Part shown: positions 41,147-47,519 of the stretch, piece after piece
Numbering within the stretch: the first letter of the stretch is position 1
Layout of the letters: the number at the start of each line of letters is the position of its first letter
Assembly: GCA_900553785.1 (NCBI GenBank)
Contig: USES01000008.1
Location: 1-47,519 of the forward strand
DNA length: 47,519 nucleotides
From: an uncultured Clostridium sp.
GTDB taxonomy: Bacteria; Bacillota; Clostridia; TANB77; CAG-465
Direction of reading: 5' to 3'
The notes under the pieces: generated by a model
Told to the model about the DNA's origin: nothing
Databases searched by the model: none
What the model saw: only the letters and a program-made list of their open reading frames with translations
Translations under genes and position numbers: made by a program

Positions 41147-42331
41147 ATGGCAGAGAAAAGAGAAGATAATAGTATGGAAGTAAATAATGGAAATAAAGAA
41201 CAAGTAACTAATAACGTTAAGTACTTTGTTGAAAAGAAAGAATCAAAAGTGCTAAGAGCATTCGGTATGTGCGGGCTGGTAATTGCTTCTGGAATACTTG
41301 GTGGAGTAACAGCAACATATATGTCTAAAGGAGAGACCAATCAGGGGAAAAATAGCAATAATACAGTTACTACATATAATTTTGAAACAGTAGAGAGCCC
41401 GGTTGTTGCTATTGCAGAAAAATTGTCCCCATCAGTAGTTGGAATAAGAGTTTCATATCTTAGTCAGAGTTTGTTTGGACTTTCTGAGGCCGAAGGCGAG
41501 GGCTCAGGAATCGTTTATTCAGCAGATGGTTATATTATTACAAATTATCATGTTATAGAGCAGGCAGTAAATAACAATAGTGCAAAAATTTATGTTTTAA
41601 TGTCAGATGGAAAAGAGTATGAAGCAACCGTAGTTGGATCAGATAAAACTACAGATCTAGCAGTTATTAAAGTAAATGCAACAGAACTTACAGCAGCTGA
41701 ATTTGGAAACTCAGATAGCATAAAAGTGGGGGAACTTGCAGTTGCTATAGGTAATCCACTTGGTCAAGAATTTGCTGGAACTGTTACAGGCGGTTATATA
41801 TCAGGATTAAACAGAACAGTTACGGTAGATAATGTTGTATATAACCTTATTCAAACAGATGCAGCGATTAACTCTGGAAACAGTGGAGGCCCATTAGTTG
41901 ATGCTAGTGGTAGAGTTATAGGGATAAACACAGTTAAAGTGTCTGCAACAGGTGTTGAAGGAATAGGTTTTGCAATTCCAATCAATGAAGTTTTACCAAT
42001 AGTTGAAGAACTTATATCTAATAAGAAAGTAACTAGACCGTTTATTGGCGTTGGTGGTATAACTTTAACTGAAAGTTTAGCTTCAAGAAATAAACTTGTT
42101 GAAGGAATATATGTACAACAAGTAACTAAAAAATCTCCGGCAGAAGTAGCTGGAATAAAACAAGGCGATGTAATAGTTGAAGCAAATGATACTAAAGTTA
42201 CATCTATTGCTGAATTAAATGTTGTAAAAAACAAATTGAAAATAGGAGATACAATTAAGCTTAAGATATATAGAAATAAAGAATATATCACTGTTAATGT
42301 GACTCTTGCATCGACAAGTGATTTTGAATAG
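41147..42331 (+). CDS. htrA: HtrA/DegP-type trypsin-like serine protease with PDZ domain
   Basis: Membrane-anchored envelope protease of 394 residues for quality control of exported proteins. A cytoplasmic N-terminus (about 1-38) and one TM (about 39-60) lead to the protease domain, with the triad His (NYHVIEQ, about 134), Asp (TTDLAVIKV, about 168) and Ser (GNSGGPLVD, about 246). One PDZ domain (about 290-390, GIYVQQVTKKSPAEVAGIKQGDVI) follows. The ATG has only a weak AAGG site 16 nt upstream, so the start could be a few codons later. It is followed after 10 nt by a two-component system, probably its regulator. Confidence 0.93.
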   Translation: MAEKREDNSMEVNNGNKEQVTNNVKYFVEKKESKVLRAFGMCGLVIASGILGGVTATYMSKGETNQGKNSNNTVTTYNFETVESPVVAIAEKLSPSVVGIRVSYLSQSLFGLSEAEGEGSGIVYSADGYIITNYHVIEQAVNNNSAKIYVLMSDGKEYEATVVGSDKTTDLAVIKVNATELTAAEFGNSDSIKVGELAVAIGNPLGQEFAGTVTGGYISGLNRTVTVDNVVYNLIQTDAAINSGNSGGPLVDASGRVIGINTVKVSATGVEGIGFAIPINEVLPIVEELISNKKVTRPFIGVGGITLTESLASRNKLVEGIYVQQVTKKSPAEVAGIKQGDVIVEANDTKVTSIAELNVVKNKLKIGDTIKLKIYRNKEYITVNVTLASTSDFE

Positions 42332-42341
42332 AGGTGAAATG

Positions 42342-42995
42342 ATGTATACAATTTGTGTAGTAGAGGATGAAAAGGATTTAAATAACCTAGTAAAGACATA
42401 TTTGGAAAAAGAAGGATATAACGTAATTCAATGTTTTAATGGTACGTCTGCATTAGCAGTTACAGAAAAAGTGAATTTATGGATACTAGACATTATGCTT
42501 GGTGATGAAATAAGTGGTTATGATATTATTAAGAAAATAAGAGAAAAAGATAGTGTGGTTCCAGTTATATTTACTTCTGCAAGAGATCAGGAATTAGACA
42601 AAATTTTAGGACTAGAAATGGGAAGTGATGACTATGTTACTAAGCCATATTCACCGAAAGAATTGATGCTTAGAGTAGCAAATATGTTAAAGAGAGCATA
42701 TAAAACTGAAATGAGTAAAATAACGTACGAGAATTACAGTATAGATAAAGAAAAAAGAATTGTATATACAGATGGAGAAGAAATACGATTAACTGCCTTG
42801 GAGTTTGACTTGTTAATATTATTGTTAGAAAATTTGGGCAAATCTTTTACACGAGATGAAATATTAAACTCCGTTTGGGGAACAGATTATTTCGGAAGTG
42901 ATAGAGTAGTTGACGACTTGGTAAGACGTCTTAGAGCAAAAATGCCAAAACTTAATATAAACACAATATATGGATTAGGGTATAGATTGTCATGA
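42342..42995 (+). CDS. OmpR-family response regulator
   Basis: A 217-residue response regulator. The receiver has EDEKDL at the acidic pocket, phospho-acceptor Asp about 50 (LWILDIMLGDE), TSARD and KPYSPKEL. A winged-helix DNA-binding domain (about 130-217) has LTALEFDLLILLLENLG, RDEILNSVWG and GLGYRLS. I chose the second of two adjacent ATGs (42342), which is 5 nt from GAGGTG. The stop overlaps the kinase start by 4 nt (ATGA). With htrA upstream, an envelope stress response like CssRS is likely. Confidence 0.93.
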   Translation: MYTICVVEDEKDLNNLVKTYLEKEGYNVIQCFNGTSALAVTEKVNLWILDIMLGDEISGYDIIKKIREKDSVVPVIFTSARDQELDKILGLEMGSDDYVTKPYSPKELMLRVANMLKRAYKTEMSKITYENYSIDKEKRIVYTDGEEIRLTALEFDLLILLLENLGKSFTRDEILNSVWGTDYFGSDRVVDDLVRRLRAKMPKLNINTIYGLGYRLS

Positions 42996-44290
42996 AAAAA
43001 AGAGAAGAGTTTTTAAAAAATTTAACATTACAAAAACAACTTGTTTTTGTAATGTTGCTTGCGCTTTTTGTAGCGGCGGTTTCGTTTTTGATTTTTTTGC
43101 CAAAAATACTTAAACCATTTTATGAGCATAATATATATGAATACTTGGAACAACCTGCAAATTTTTTAGGCATAAATGAGAGTAAGATAAATAGTGATTT
43201 AGCATATATAATTAAAACAAAAAGTGGAGCAACATATATTTCTAAAAATTTTGAAACATTATTTGGGGAAAATGCTAGTGTAAAAGATATATTAGCAAGT
43301 TCAACTAAAGATTATGGAAAGTTTAGATATAATAAACAGACATATTATTATTATACTGCAAGTAATGATAGTAGTGTTAATTTTGTGTTTACTAATGGTG
43401 ATATTATAGAAGAACAAGAAAAAAATTTGGTAACTATAATGCTTCCTACGATGATAACCACGACGTTAATTATTATGATACTAATATATGCTTGGTCAAA
43501 TAATATAGTGTATAAAATCAAGAGATTGAAGTACAAAACAGAAAACATCACTAGTGATAAATTCAAAGAAGGACAACATTTTACAATAGATGATGAGTTA
43601 AATATGCTAAGTAAGTCTATCGATCAAACTCGTAAAGATTTAAGAGAAAAGGAAGAATATAAAAATTATATGTTCCAAAATCTATCTCATGAATTAAAGA
43701 CACCAATAGCCGTAATAGATAGTTATATAGAGGCTGTAAAAGATGGTGTTATAGATGAAAAAGAAGGTCTTAAGGTAGTTGAAGAACAAACAAATAAGTT
43801 GAAAGAACAAGTACAGACAATGCTATACTTTAATAAGATTGATTATATGAAAGAACAAACAGAATTTTTAAACCAAAAGGCGGATATGAAGCGCATTGTG
43901 GCAAATAGTATTGAAAAGCATAAAATGCAAAGACAAGATGTACAATTTGTGGCAATCTGTAAAGCTAAGGATGTTAATTTTACGGGGACTGAAGAAATGT
44001 GGCAAACAGTTTTAGATAATATGTTAGGAAACTTCGTAAGGTATGCCAAATCTAGAATATCTGTGACAATAAAAAACAATAGATTAGAATTTTTTAATGA
44101 TGGAGATGCAATATCTGATGAGATTATAGATAAAGTATTTTCTCCATATACAAAAGGAGAAAATGGTCAAACCGGATTAGGACTTTCTATTGTAAAGAGA
44201 ATAACAGAAGTTTTTGGTTATAATATTACTGTTCAAAATATGCAAGATGGAGTTTTGTTTGTAATAGAAAAGAAGAGAGACAATAATTAA
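42992..44290 (+). CDS. HisKA sensor histidine kinase
   Basis: A 432-residue membrane kinase, partner of the preceding regulator. Two TMs (about 18-38 and 152-172) flank an external sensing region of about 110 residues. A HAMP-like linker follows, then the H-box FQNLSHELKTPIAV (His about 232), the N-box QTVLDNMLGNFVRYA, and the G boxes FNDGDAIS and GQTGLGLSIVKR. All catalytic motifs are present. It may sense misfolded exported proteins, as inferred from the linked htrA. Confidence 0.93.
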   Translation: MKKREEFLKNLTLQKQLVFVMLLALFVAAVSFLIFLPKILKPFYEHNIYEYLEQPANFLGINESKINSDLAYIIKTKSGATYISKNFETLFGENASVKDILASSTKDYGKFRYNKQTYYYYTASNDSSVNFVFTNGDIIEEQEKNLVTIMLPTMITTTLIIMILIYAWSNNIVYKIKRLKYKTENITSDKFKEGQHFTIDDELNMLSKSIDQTRKDLREKEEYKNYMFQNLSHELKTPIAVIDSYIEAVKDGVIDEKEGLKVVEEQTNKLKEQVQTMLYFNKIDYMKEQTEFLNQKADMKRIVANSIEKHKMQRQDVQFVAICKAKDVNFTGTEEMWQTVLDNMLGNFVRYAKSRISVTIKNNRLEFFNDGDAISDEIIDKVFSPYTKGENGQTGLGLSIVKRITEVFGYNITVQNMQDGVLFVIEKKRDNN

Positions 44291-44297
44291 AAATGTG

Positions 44298-44340
44298 CTA
44301 GACAGCCTCTAATTAACAGAAGCTGTCTAGTATTATTTTT
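44298..44340. terminator. Terminator after the htrA operon
   Basis: CTAGACAGC (44298-44306) pairs with GCTGTCTAG (44322-44330), followed by TATTATTTTTTT. The convergent gene's stop codon is inside. Confidence 0.8.
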
Positions 44341-44714
44341 TTAAAGTTTAAATCAAGTATTTTTAATGGATAATTGTAGTTGTTTGGAATTTCATCTAAA
44401 ATACAATTTGGGATATACATTTTGTCTATTATTTTATACTGGAAATTATATCCTGCGTAACAAAAGGTGGTTTTATAATGGCTTGTAACTTTTATCCAAC
44501 CAAGTGTAAATATAGCAAAATCATCATAATTATATGAATAATGGTTATAGTAGTATCGACTTAATATGCTACTAATTTCGGAGTATGTTTGTTTGTTTTG
44601 ATTTAAACTAATTCCTTTTATAAATGCTTTTACAGTATTTATATGATTTTCTGTGGGAGACGCTGTGCAAAAGTATTGGTCACCATTTGGAAATATATAT
44701 GAAAAGTTTTTCAT
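44313..44714 (-). CDS. Hypothetical protein
   Basis: A 133-residue soluble protein rich in Tyr, Asn and Phe (MKNFSYIFPNGDQYFCTASP; YYYNHYSYNYDDFAIFTLGW). No family recognised and no membrane segment. AGAAGGAGA precedes the ATG. It lies alone, convergent with the htrA operon and divergent from alaS. Confidence 0.6.
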   Translation of the reverse strand: MKNFSYIFPNGDQYFCTASPTENHINTVKAFIKGISLNQNKQTYSEISSILSRYYYNHYSYNYDDFAIFTLGWIKVTSHYKTTFCYAGYNFQYKIIDKMYIPNCILDEIPNNYNYPLKILDLNFKKIILDSFC

Positions 44715-44790
44715 AATACTTTCTCCTTCTTTAAATTTAAATCAGGCTTAATTCTTTTTATATATTGTATGCACGAGTTAACAAATGTTT

Positions 44791-44814
44791 CTTAAAAATT
44801 GCTTGATTTTTAAG
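44791..44814 (+). repeat. Inverted repeat at the alaS promoter
   Basis: CTTAAAAAT (44791-44799), TGCTTG, ATTTTTAAG (44806-44814). It straddles the -35 element of alaS and could be an operator. Confidence 0.45.
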
Positions 44815-44831
44815 CATACCTAATATATAAT
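44803..44831 (+). promoter_or_regulatory. alaS promoter
   Basis: TTGATT (44803-44808), 17 bp, TATAAT (44826-44831). The leader is only about 20 nt, too short for a T-box. Confidence 0.7.
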
Positions 44832-44857
44832 ACTTACGTTGAGATTGGAGAATATTT

Positions 44858-46621
44858 ATGAAAGAAGTAGACTTAAGGAATAAATATATTGAATTTTTTG
44901 AAAGTAAAGGACATGTAAGAATTCCTTCTGCACCAGTAGTGCCAGAAAATGATCCATCTGTTTTGTTCAATACAGCTGGTATGCAACCGTTGGTACCATA
45001 TTTAAAAGGTCAACCACATCCTTATGGAAAAAGACTTTGTGACTACCAAAAATGCGTAAGAACAAATGACTTGGATAGTGTTGGAGACACAACACATCAT
45101 ACATTTTTTGAAATGTTAGGAAATTGGTCTTTAGGAGATTATTTTAAACGCGAATCTGTAGATTATAGTTTTGAATTTTTGACTAAAGTTTTAAATATAC
45201 CAGTAGATAGACTTGCAGTTACGGTGTTTAGGGGAAATGACCTTGTTAAAGCGGATGATGAAACGGCTAAATATTGGATGGAACACGGAATTAAACCAGA
45301 ACGTATAAAGTATTTGGGTGAAGAAGATAACTGGTGGCCAAACATGGAGCTTACTGGACTTTGTGGTCCGGATACTGAAATATTTTATTGGAGAAGTACA
45401 GATGAAGTACCAGTAGAATTCAATCCCGAGGACGATAGATGGGTTGAAATATGGAATAATGTATTTATGCAATATATGCATGAAGAAAATGGTGCTTTTA
45501 CTGAGCTTCCTAGCAAAAATGTGGATACAGGAATGGGAATGGAACGTGTTACTGCTATTCTTGAAGGTGTAACAGATAACTATAAGTCATCTATTTGGAA
45601 AGATATTATTTCTAAAATTGAGGAGATATCTGGAAAGTCATACGTGGGCAATGAAAAGGCTATGAGAATAATAGCAGATCACTTGCGTTGTGCTGTGTTT
45701 ATTTCAGCAGATCCTGCAGGAATTAAACCATCTAATACTGACCAGGGATATATTTTAAGAAGACTTTTACGTAGAGTAATACGTTATGCTAGAAACCTTG
45801 AAATAGATATTGCTAGTAATTGGGAAGAACAAATTGCATATCTTTTAATTTCTAAATATGAGGCATATTATCCTGAACTTAGCGAAAACAAACAAGTTGT
45901 ATTTGATGTATTAGCTTCAGAAAAACAAAAATTCAGCAAAACATTAGAAAATGGCTTGAAAGAATTTGAAAAGATTATGAATCATTTTGAAGGAGACACT
46001 TTAGATAAAGATACAGCATTTAGACTTTATGATACATTTGGTTTCCCTTTAGAATTGACGGTTGAATTAGCCGCTGAAAAAGGAATTAAAGTAGATGAAG
46101 AAGGATTTAAGCTTAAATTTAAAGAACATCAAGAAAAAAGTAGAGCCGGTTCTACTGCTAAGTTTAAAGGCGGACTTGCAGGAAATGGAGAGATGGAGAC
46201 AAAATACCATACGGCTACACACTTGCTTAATGCAGCACTTAAGATAGTTGTGGGCCCAGAAGTACATCAAAAAGGTTCAAATATAACTGCGGAAAGAATG
46301 CGTTTTGATTTTTCTTGTGACCATAAACTTACTGATGAGGAAAAGTCTAAAGCAGAAGAGCTGGTTAACAAATGGATAGCACAAGGAATAGATGTTACTG
46401 TAAAAGAAATGAAAAAAGACGAAGCTATTGCTTCTGGAGCAGAGTGCATGTTTATTGAAAAGTATCCAGATATTGTAACTGTGTATTCAATAGGTGATGT
46501 ATCACATGAATTATGTGGAGGACCACATGTAAAAAACACATCAGAATTAGGGCATTTTGTAATTAAAAAAGAAGAAGCAAGCTCAGCCGGAGTAAGAAGA
46601 ATTAAAGCTATATTAGAATAG
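44858..46621 (+). CDS. alaS: Alanyl-tRNA synthetase, short form without C-terminal domain
   Basis: Charges tRNA-Ala. The catalytic core is seen at the N-terminus: YIEFFESKGHVRIPSAPVVP, FNTAGMQPLVPYL, THHTFFEMLGNWS and LTGLCGPDTEIFY. The editing domain follows with zinc or catalytic motifs HTATH (about 450-454) and CGGPH (about 553-557). The protein ends at 587 residues, just after the editing domain, whereas usual bacterial AlaRS is about 870 and carries DHHA1/C-Ala. A short AlaRS class with this layout is known in some clostridia and spirochaetes, so this is likely natural, not a break. GGAGA precedes the ATG. The HIT gene follows after 11 nt. Confidence 0.93.
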   Translation: MKEVDLRNKYIEFFESKGHVRIPSAPVVPENDPSVLFNTAGMQPLVPYLKGQPHPYGKRLCDYQKCVRTNDLDSVGDTTHHTFFEMLGNWSLGDYFKRESVDYSFEFLTKVLNIPVDRLAVTVFRGNDLVKADDETAKYWMEHGIKPERIKYLGEEDNWWPNMELTGLCGPDTEIFYWRSTDEVPVEFNPEDDRWVEIWNNVFMQYMHEENGAFTELPSKNVDTGMGMERVTAILEGVTDNYKSSIWKDIISKIEEISGKSYVGNEKAMRIIADHLRCAVFISADPAGIKPSNTDQGYILRRLLRRVIRYARNLEIDIASNWEEQIAYLLISKYEAYYPELSENKQVVFDVLASEKQKFSKTLENGLKEFEKIMNHFEGDTLDKDTAFRLYDTFGFPLELTVELAAEKGIKVDEEGFKLKFKEHQEKSRAGSTAKFKGGLAGNGEMETKYHTATHLLNAALKIVVGPEVHQKGSNITAERMRFDFSCDHKLTDEEKSKAEELVNKWIAQGIDVTVKEMKKDEAIASGAECMFIEKYPDIVTVYSIGDVSHELCGGPHVKNTSELGHFVIKKEEASSAGVRRIKAILE

Positions 46622-46632
46622 GTGGAAATTTT

Positions 46633-46974
46633 ATGGATTGTATATTTTGTAAAATAATTAATAAAGAAGTACCTGCATCTGTAGTGTATGAAGATGAAAA
46701 GTTACTAGCATTTAAGGATATTAATCCTATGGCACCTGTACATGTTTTGATTGTGCCAAAAGTACATGTTCAAAGTTTAAATGAATTAGATGATATGTCA
46801 TTAGAGTATATAAAGTATGCTTTTTCTAAAATACCTGAAATTGCTTGTACTTTAGGTATAAAAGAAAATGGTTATCGCACAATAATTAATACAGGGAGTG
46901 ATGCTGGTCAAACAGTAAAGCATGTGCATATACATATATTAGGTGGAACTAAACTTCCAGAGAAGATGGCGTAA
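46633..46974 (+). CDS. HIT-family (HINT-like) nucleotide hydrolase
   Basis: A 113-residue protein of the HINT branch, which hydrolyses adenosine phosphoramidates such as aminoacyl-AMP. Seen: CIFCKIINKEVPASVVYED at the N-terminus (with a CxxC), DINPMAPVHVLIVPK and the catalytic histidine triad KHVHIHILGG. Downstream of alaS, a role in clearing aminoacyl adenylates is plausible. GGTGG precedes the ATG. Confidence 0.93.
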   Translation: MDCIFCKIINKEVPASVVYEDEKLLAFKDINPMAPVHVLIVPKVHVQSLNELDDMSLEYIKYAFSKIPEIACTLGIKENGYRTIINTGSDAGQTVKHVHIHILGGTKLPEKMA

Positions 46975-47000
46975 TTTGGTATAAATTATGTATTCGGGTA

Positions 47001-47029
47001 TTGACAAAAAACAAACAATCAGTTAAAAT
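47001..47029 (+). promoter_or_regulatory. tRNA-His promoter
   Basis: TTGACA (47001-47006), 17 bp, TAAAAT (47024-47029). Transcription would begin a few bases before the tRNA. Confidence 0.85.
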
Positions 47030-47040
47030 ATAATGGTGCG

Positions 47041-47117
47041 GTGGATATAGCTCAGTTGGTTAGAGCGCCAGGTTGTGGCCCTGGAGGTCGTGGGTTTGAT
47101 TCCCATCGCTCACCCCA
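47041..47117 (+). tRNA. tRNA-His(GTG) with mismatched acceptor arms
   Basis: A 77-nt tRNA with G at -1 (47040) and CCA encoded. The D arm (GCTC/GAGC), anticodon arm (CCAGG/CCTGG, loop TTGTGGC, anticodon GTG) and T stem (GTGGG/CCCAT) are sound. In the acceptor stem, 5' GTGGATA faces 3' CGCTCAC: pairs 1-3 are good, then G-T, A-C, T-G, A-C. The T-loop is TTTGATT, with T in place of the universal C56. Either arm would pair perfectly with a different partner (TATCCAC or GTGAGCG), which suggests a hybrid gene. Confidence 0.85.
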
Positions 47118-47120
47118 TGA

Positions 47121-47150
47121 AAAAAGCACTTGCATACGCAAGTGCTTTTT
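47121..47150 (+). terminator. tRNA-His terminator
   Basis: AAAAAGCACTTGC (47121-47133) pairs with GCAAGTGCTTTTT (47138-47150), loop ATAC. Confidence 0.9.
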
Positions 47151-47368
47151 CAGTTATATCAGCCCGACGGCGAGTGATGTTGCTTCGTAGTGATATTCGG
47201 CTTCACCGAGTGGGATTCGCCGGGCAAGTGTCGCACACACTTTCTCAGTTATTTGCTTCGTGAGTGTCGTGCGCTCCTGTTCGGTTATTCGTTTCGCGAG
47301 TGTCGTGCGCAGGTATACGATCCTTACGTCCCGTGCTTGCGTTGCAGAGATTTTCTTGTTTTCGGCTA
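47151..47368. repeat. Higher-GC region with short palindromic tandem repeats
   Basis: No gene that I can support. The G+C rises to roughly half, against about 30% in the rest. It holds a run of degenerate units: GTGATRTT or similar, then a short palindrome such as CGGCTTCACCG, around 47170-47230. Two longer imperfect units follow, about TCAGTTATTTGCTTCGTGAG then TGTCGTGCGC, and TCGGTTATTCGTTTCGCGAG then TGTCGTGCGC (about 47245-47314). Short open frames here are accidental. Confidence 0.6.
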
Positions 47369-47397
47369 TTGACAAAGCAGCTGCATTGTGCTACAAT
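47369..47397 (+). promoter_or_regulatory. Promoter of the FMN-riboswitch transcript
   Basis: TTGACA (47369-47374), 17 bp, TACAAT (47392-47397). Confidence 0.8.
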
Positions 47398-47406
47398 CTG
47401 AGTGTA

Positions 47407-47517
47407 ATTCTTCGGGGCAGGGTGAAATTCCCGACCGGCGGTACAGTCCGCGAGCGCGTATGCGCTGAATCGGTGCAATTCCGATACCGACAGTTACAGT
47501 CCGGATGAGAGAAGGAT
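47407..47517 (+). promoter_or_regulatory. FMN riboswitch (RFN element)
   Basis: The conserved RFN blocks occur in order: TCTTCGGGGCAGGGTGAAAT, TCCCGACCGGCGGT, AGTCCGCGAGC, CGGTGCAATTCCGA, ACCGACAGTTACAGTCCGGA and GAGAAGGA. It binds FMN and represses riboflavin synthesis or uptake genes. The controlled gene lies beyond the window end. Confidence 0.95.
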
Positions 47518-47519
47518 GG

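Noticed and set aside
41851..42399. 182-codon open frame on the minus strand
   Set aside because: It lies opposite the well-supported htrA gene, has no ribosome site and reads as low-complexity Ser/Thr/Leu. It is a shadow of the real gene.
44740..44857. T-box leader before alaS
   Set aside because: The promoter lies only about 27 bp before the start codon, and no specifier loop or TGGNACCGCG motif is present.
47075..47508. Several short open frames over tRNA-His, the repeats and the riboswitch
   Set aside because: They overlap each other in different frames and cover RNA elements. None has a ribosome site.

Overview
The window is a low-GC (roughly 30% G+C by eye), gene-dense stretch of a spore-former-type Bacillota chromosome, most likely an uncultured member of the Clostridia. 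The evidence is SpoIIE, a Spo0A-like regulator, Gram-positive wall enzymes (MurC, DapA, a D-Ala-D-Ala carboxypeptidase), consensus sigma-A promoters, strong GGAGG ribosome sites, a CIRCE-controlled hrcA-grpE-dnaK-dnaJ cluster, and DUF421/DUF4363, DUF378 and DUF1294 membrane proteins.

Region 1 (1-6.9 kb) is developmental and signalling: spoIIE, a small Xre-type regulator, a Spo0A-like response regulator, a 15-codon peptide ORF, an AgrC-like GHKL sensor kinase, and a D,D-carboxypeptidase. Region 2 (7.1-18.3 kb) is the most distinctive part. It is a Tad-like pilus/secretion operon with a CpaB-like SAF protein, two degenerate ParA/MinD-like proteins, a CpaF/TadA ATPase, one polypeptide that seems to combine TadB and TadC, and three TM-anchored surface proteins. 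These are a small abundant-type pilin, a pilin-like stalk fused to a formylglycine-generating-enzyme/C-type-lectin-like domain, and a large beta-rich protein. The two large ones share a repeated module. No prepilin peptidase and no canonical G/xxxxE prepilin site is present, so this may be a poorly described pilus variant.

Region 3 (18.3-31.1 kb) is mostly housekeeping: a decayed ParE/RelE-type toxin-antitoxin operon, small membrane proteins, dapA, murC, glmS, a three-gene cluster of small proteins, a cupin, tRNA-Leu(CAA), pnp, and a P-loop/Asp23 fusion. Region 4 (31.1-41.1 kb) holds an internally duplicated orphan protein with its own consensus promoter, then the heat-shock operon. A pilin-like GLUG-repeat surface protein follows dnaJ, then a hypothetical gene, rsmE, a VirB2/TrbC-like small protein and a possible structured RNA.

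Region 5 (41.1-47.5 kb) holds htrA with a two-component system, a short alanyl-tRNA synthetase lacking the usual C-terminal domain, a HIT protein, and tRNA-His(GTG). The two arms of that tRNA's acceptor stem do not match. Just beyond it the base composition jumps to a higher G+C, with short palindromic repeats, a consensus promoter and an FMN riboswitch cut by the window end. This suggests a junction (assembly chimera, or recombination/integration) inside the tRNA gene. All calls are from reading the sequence alone; no database search was run.
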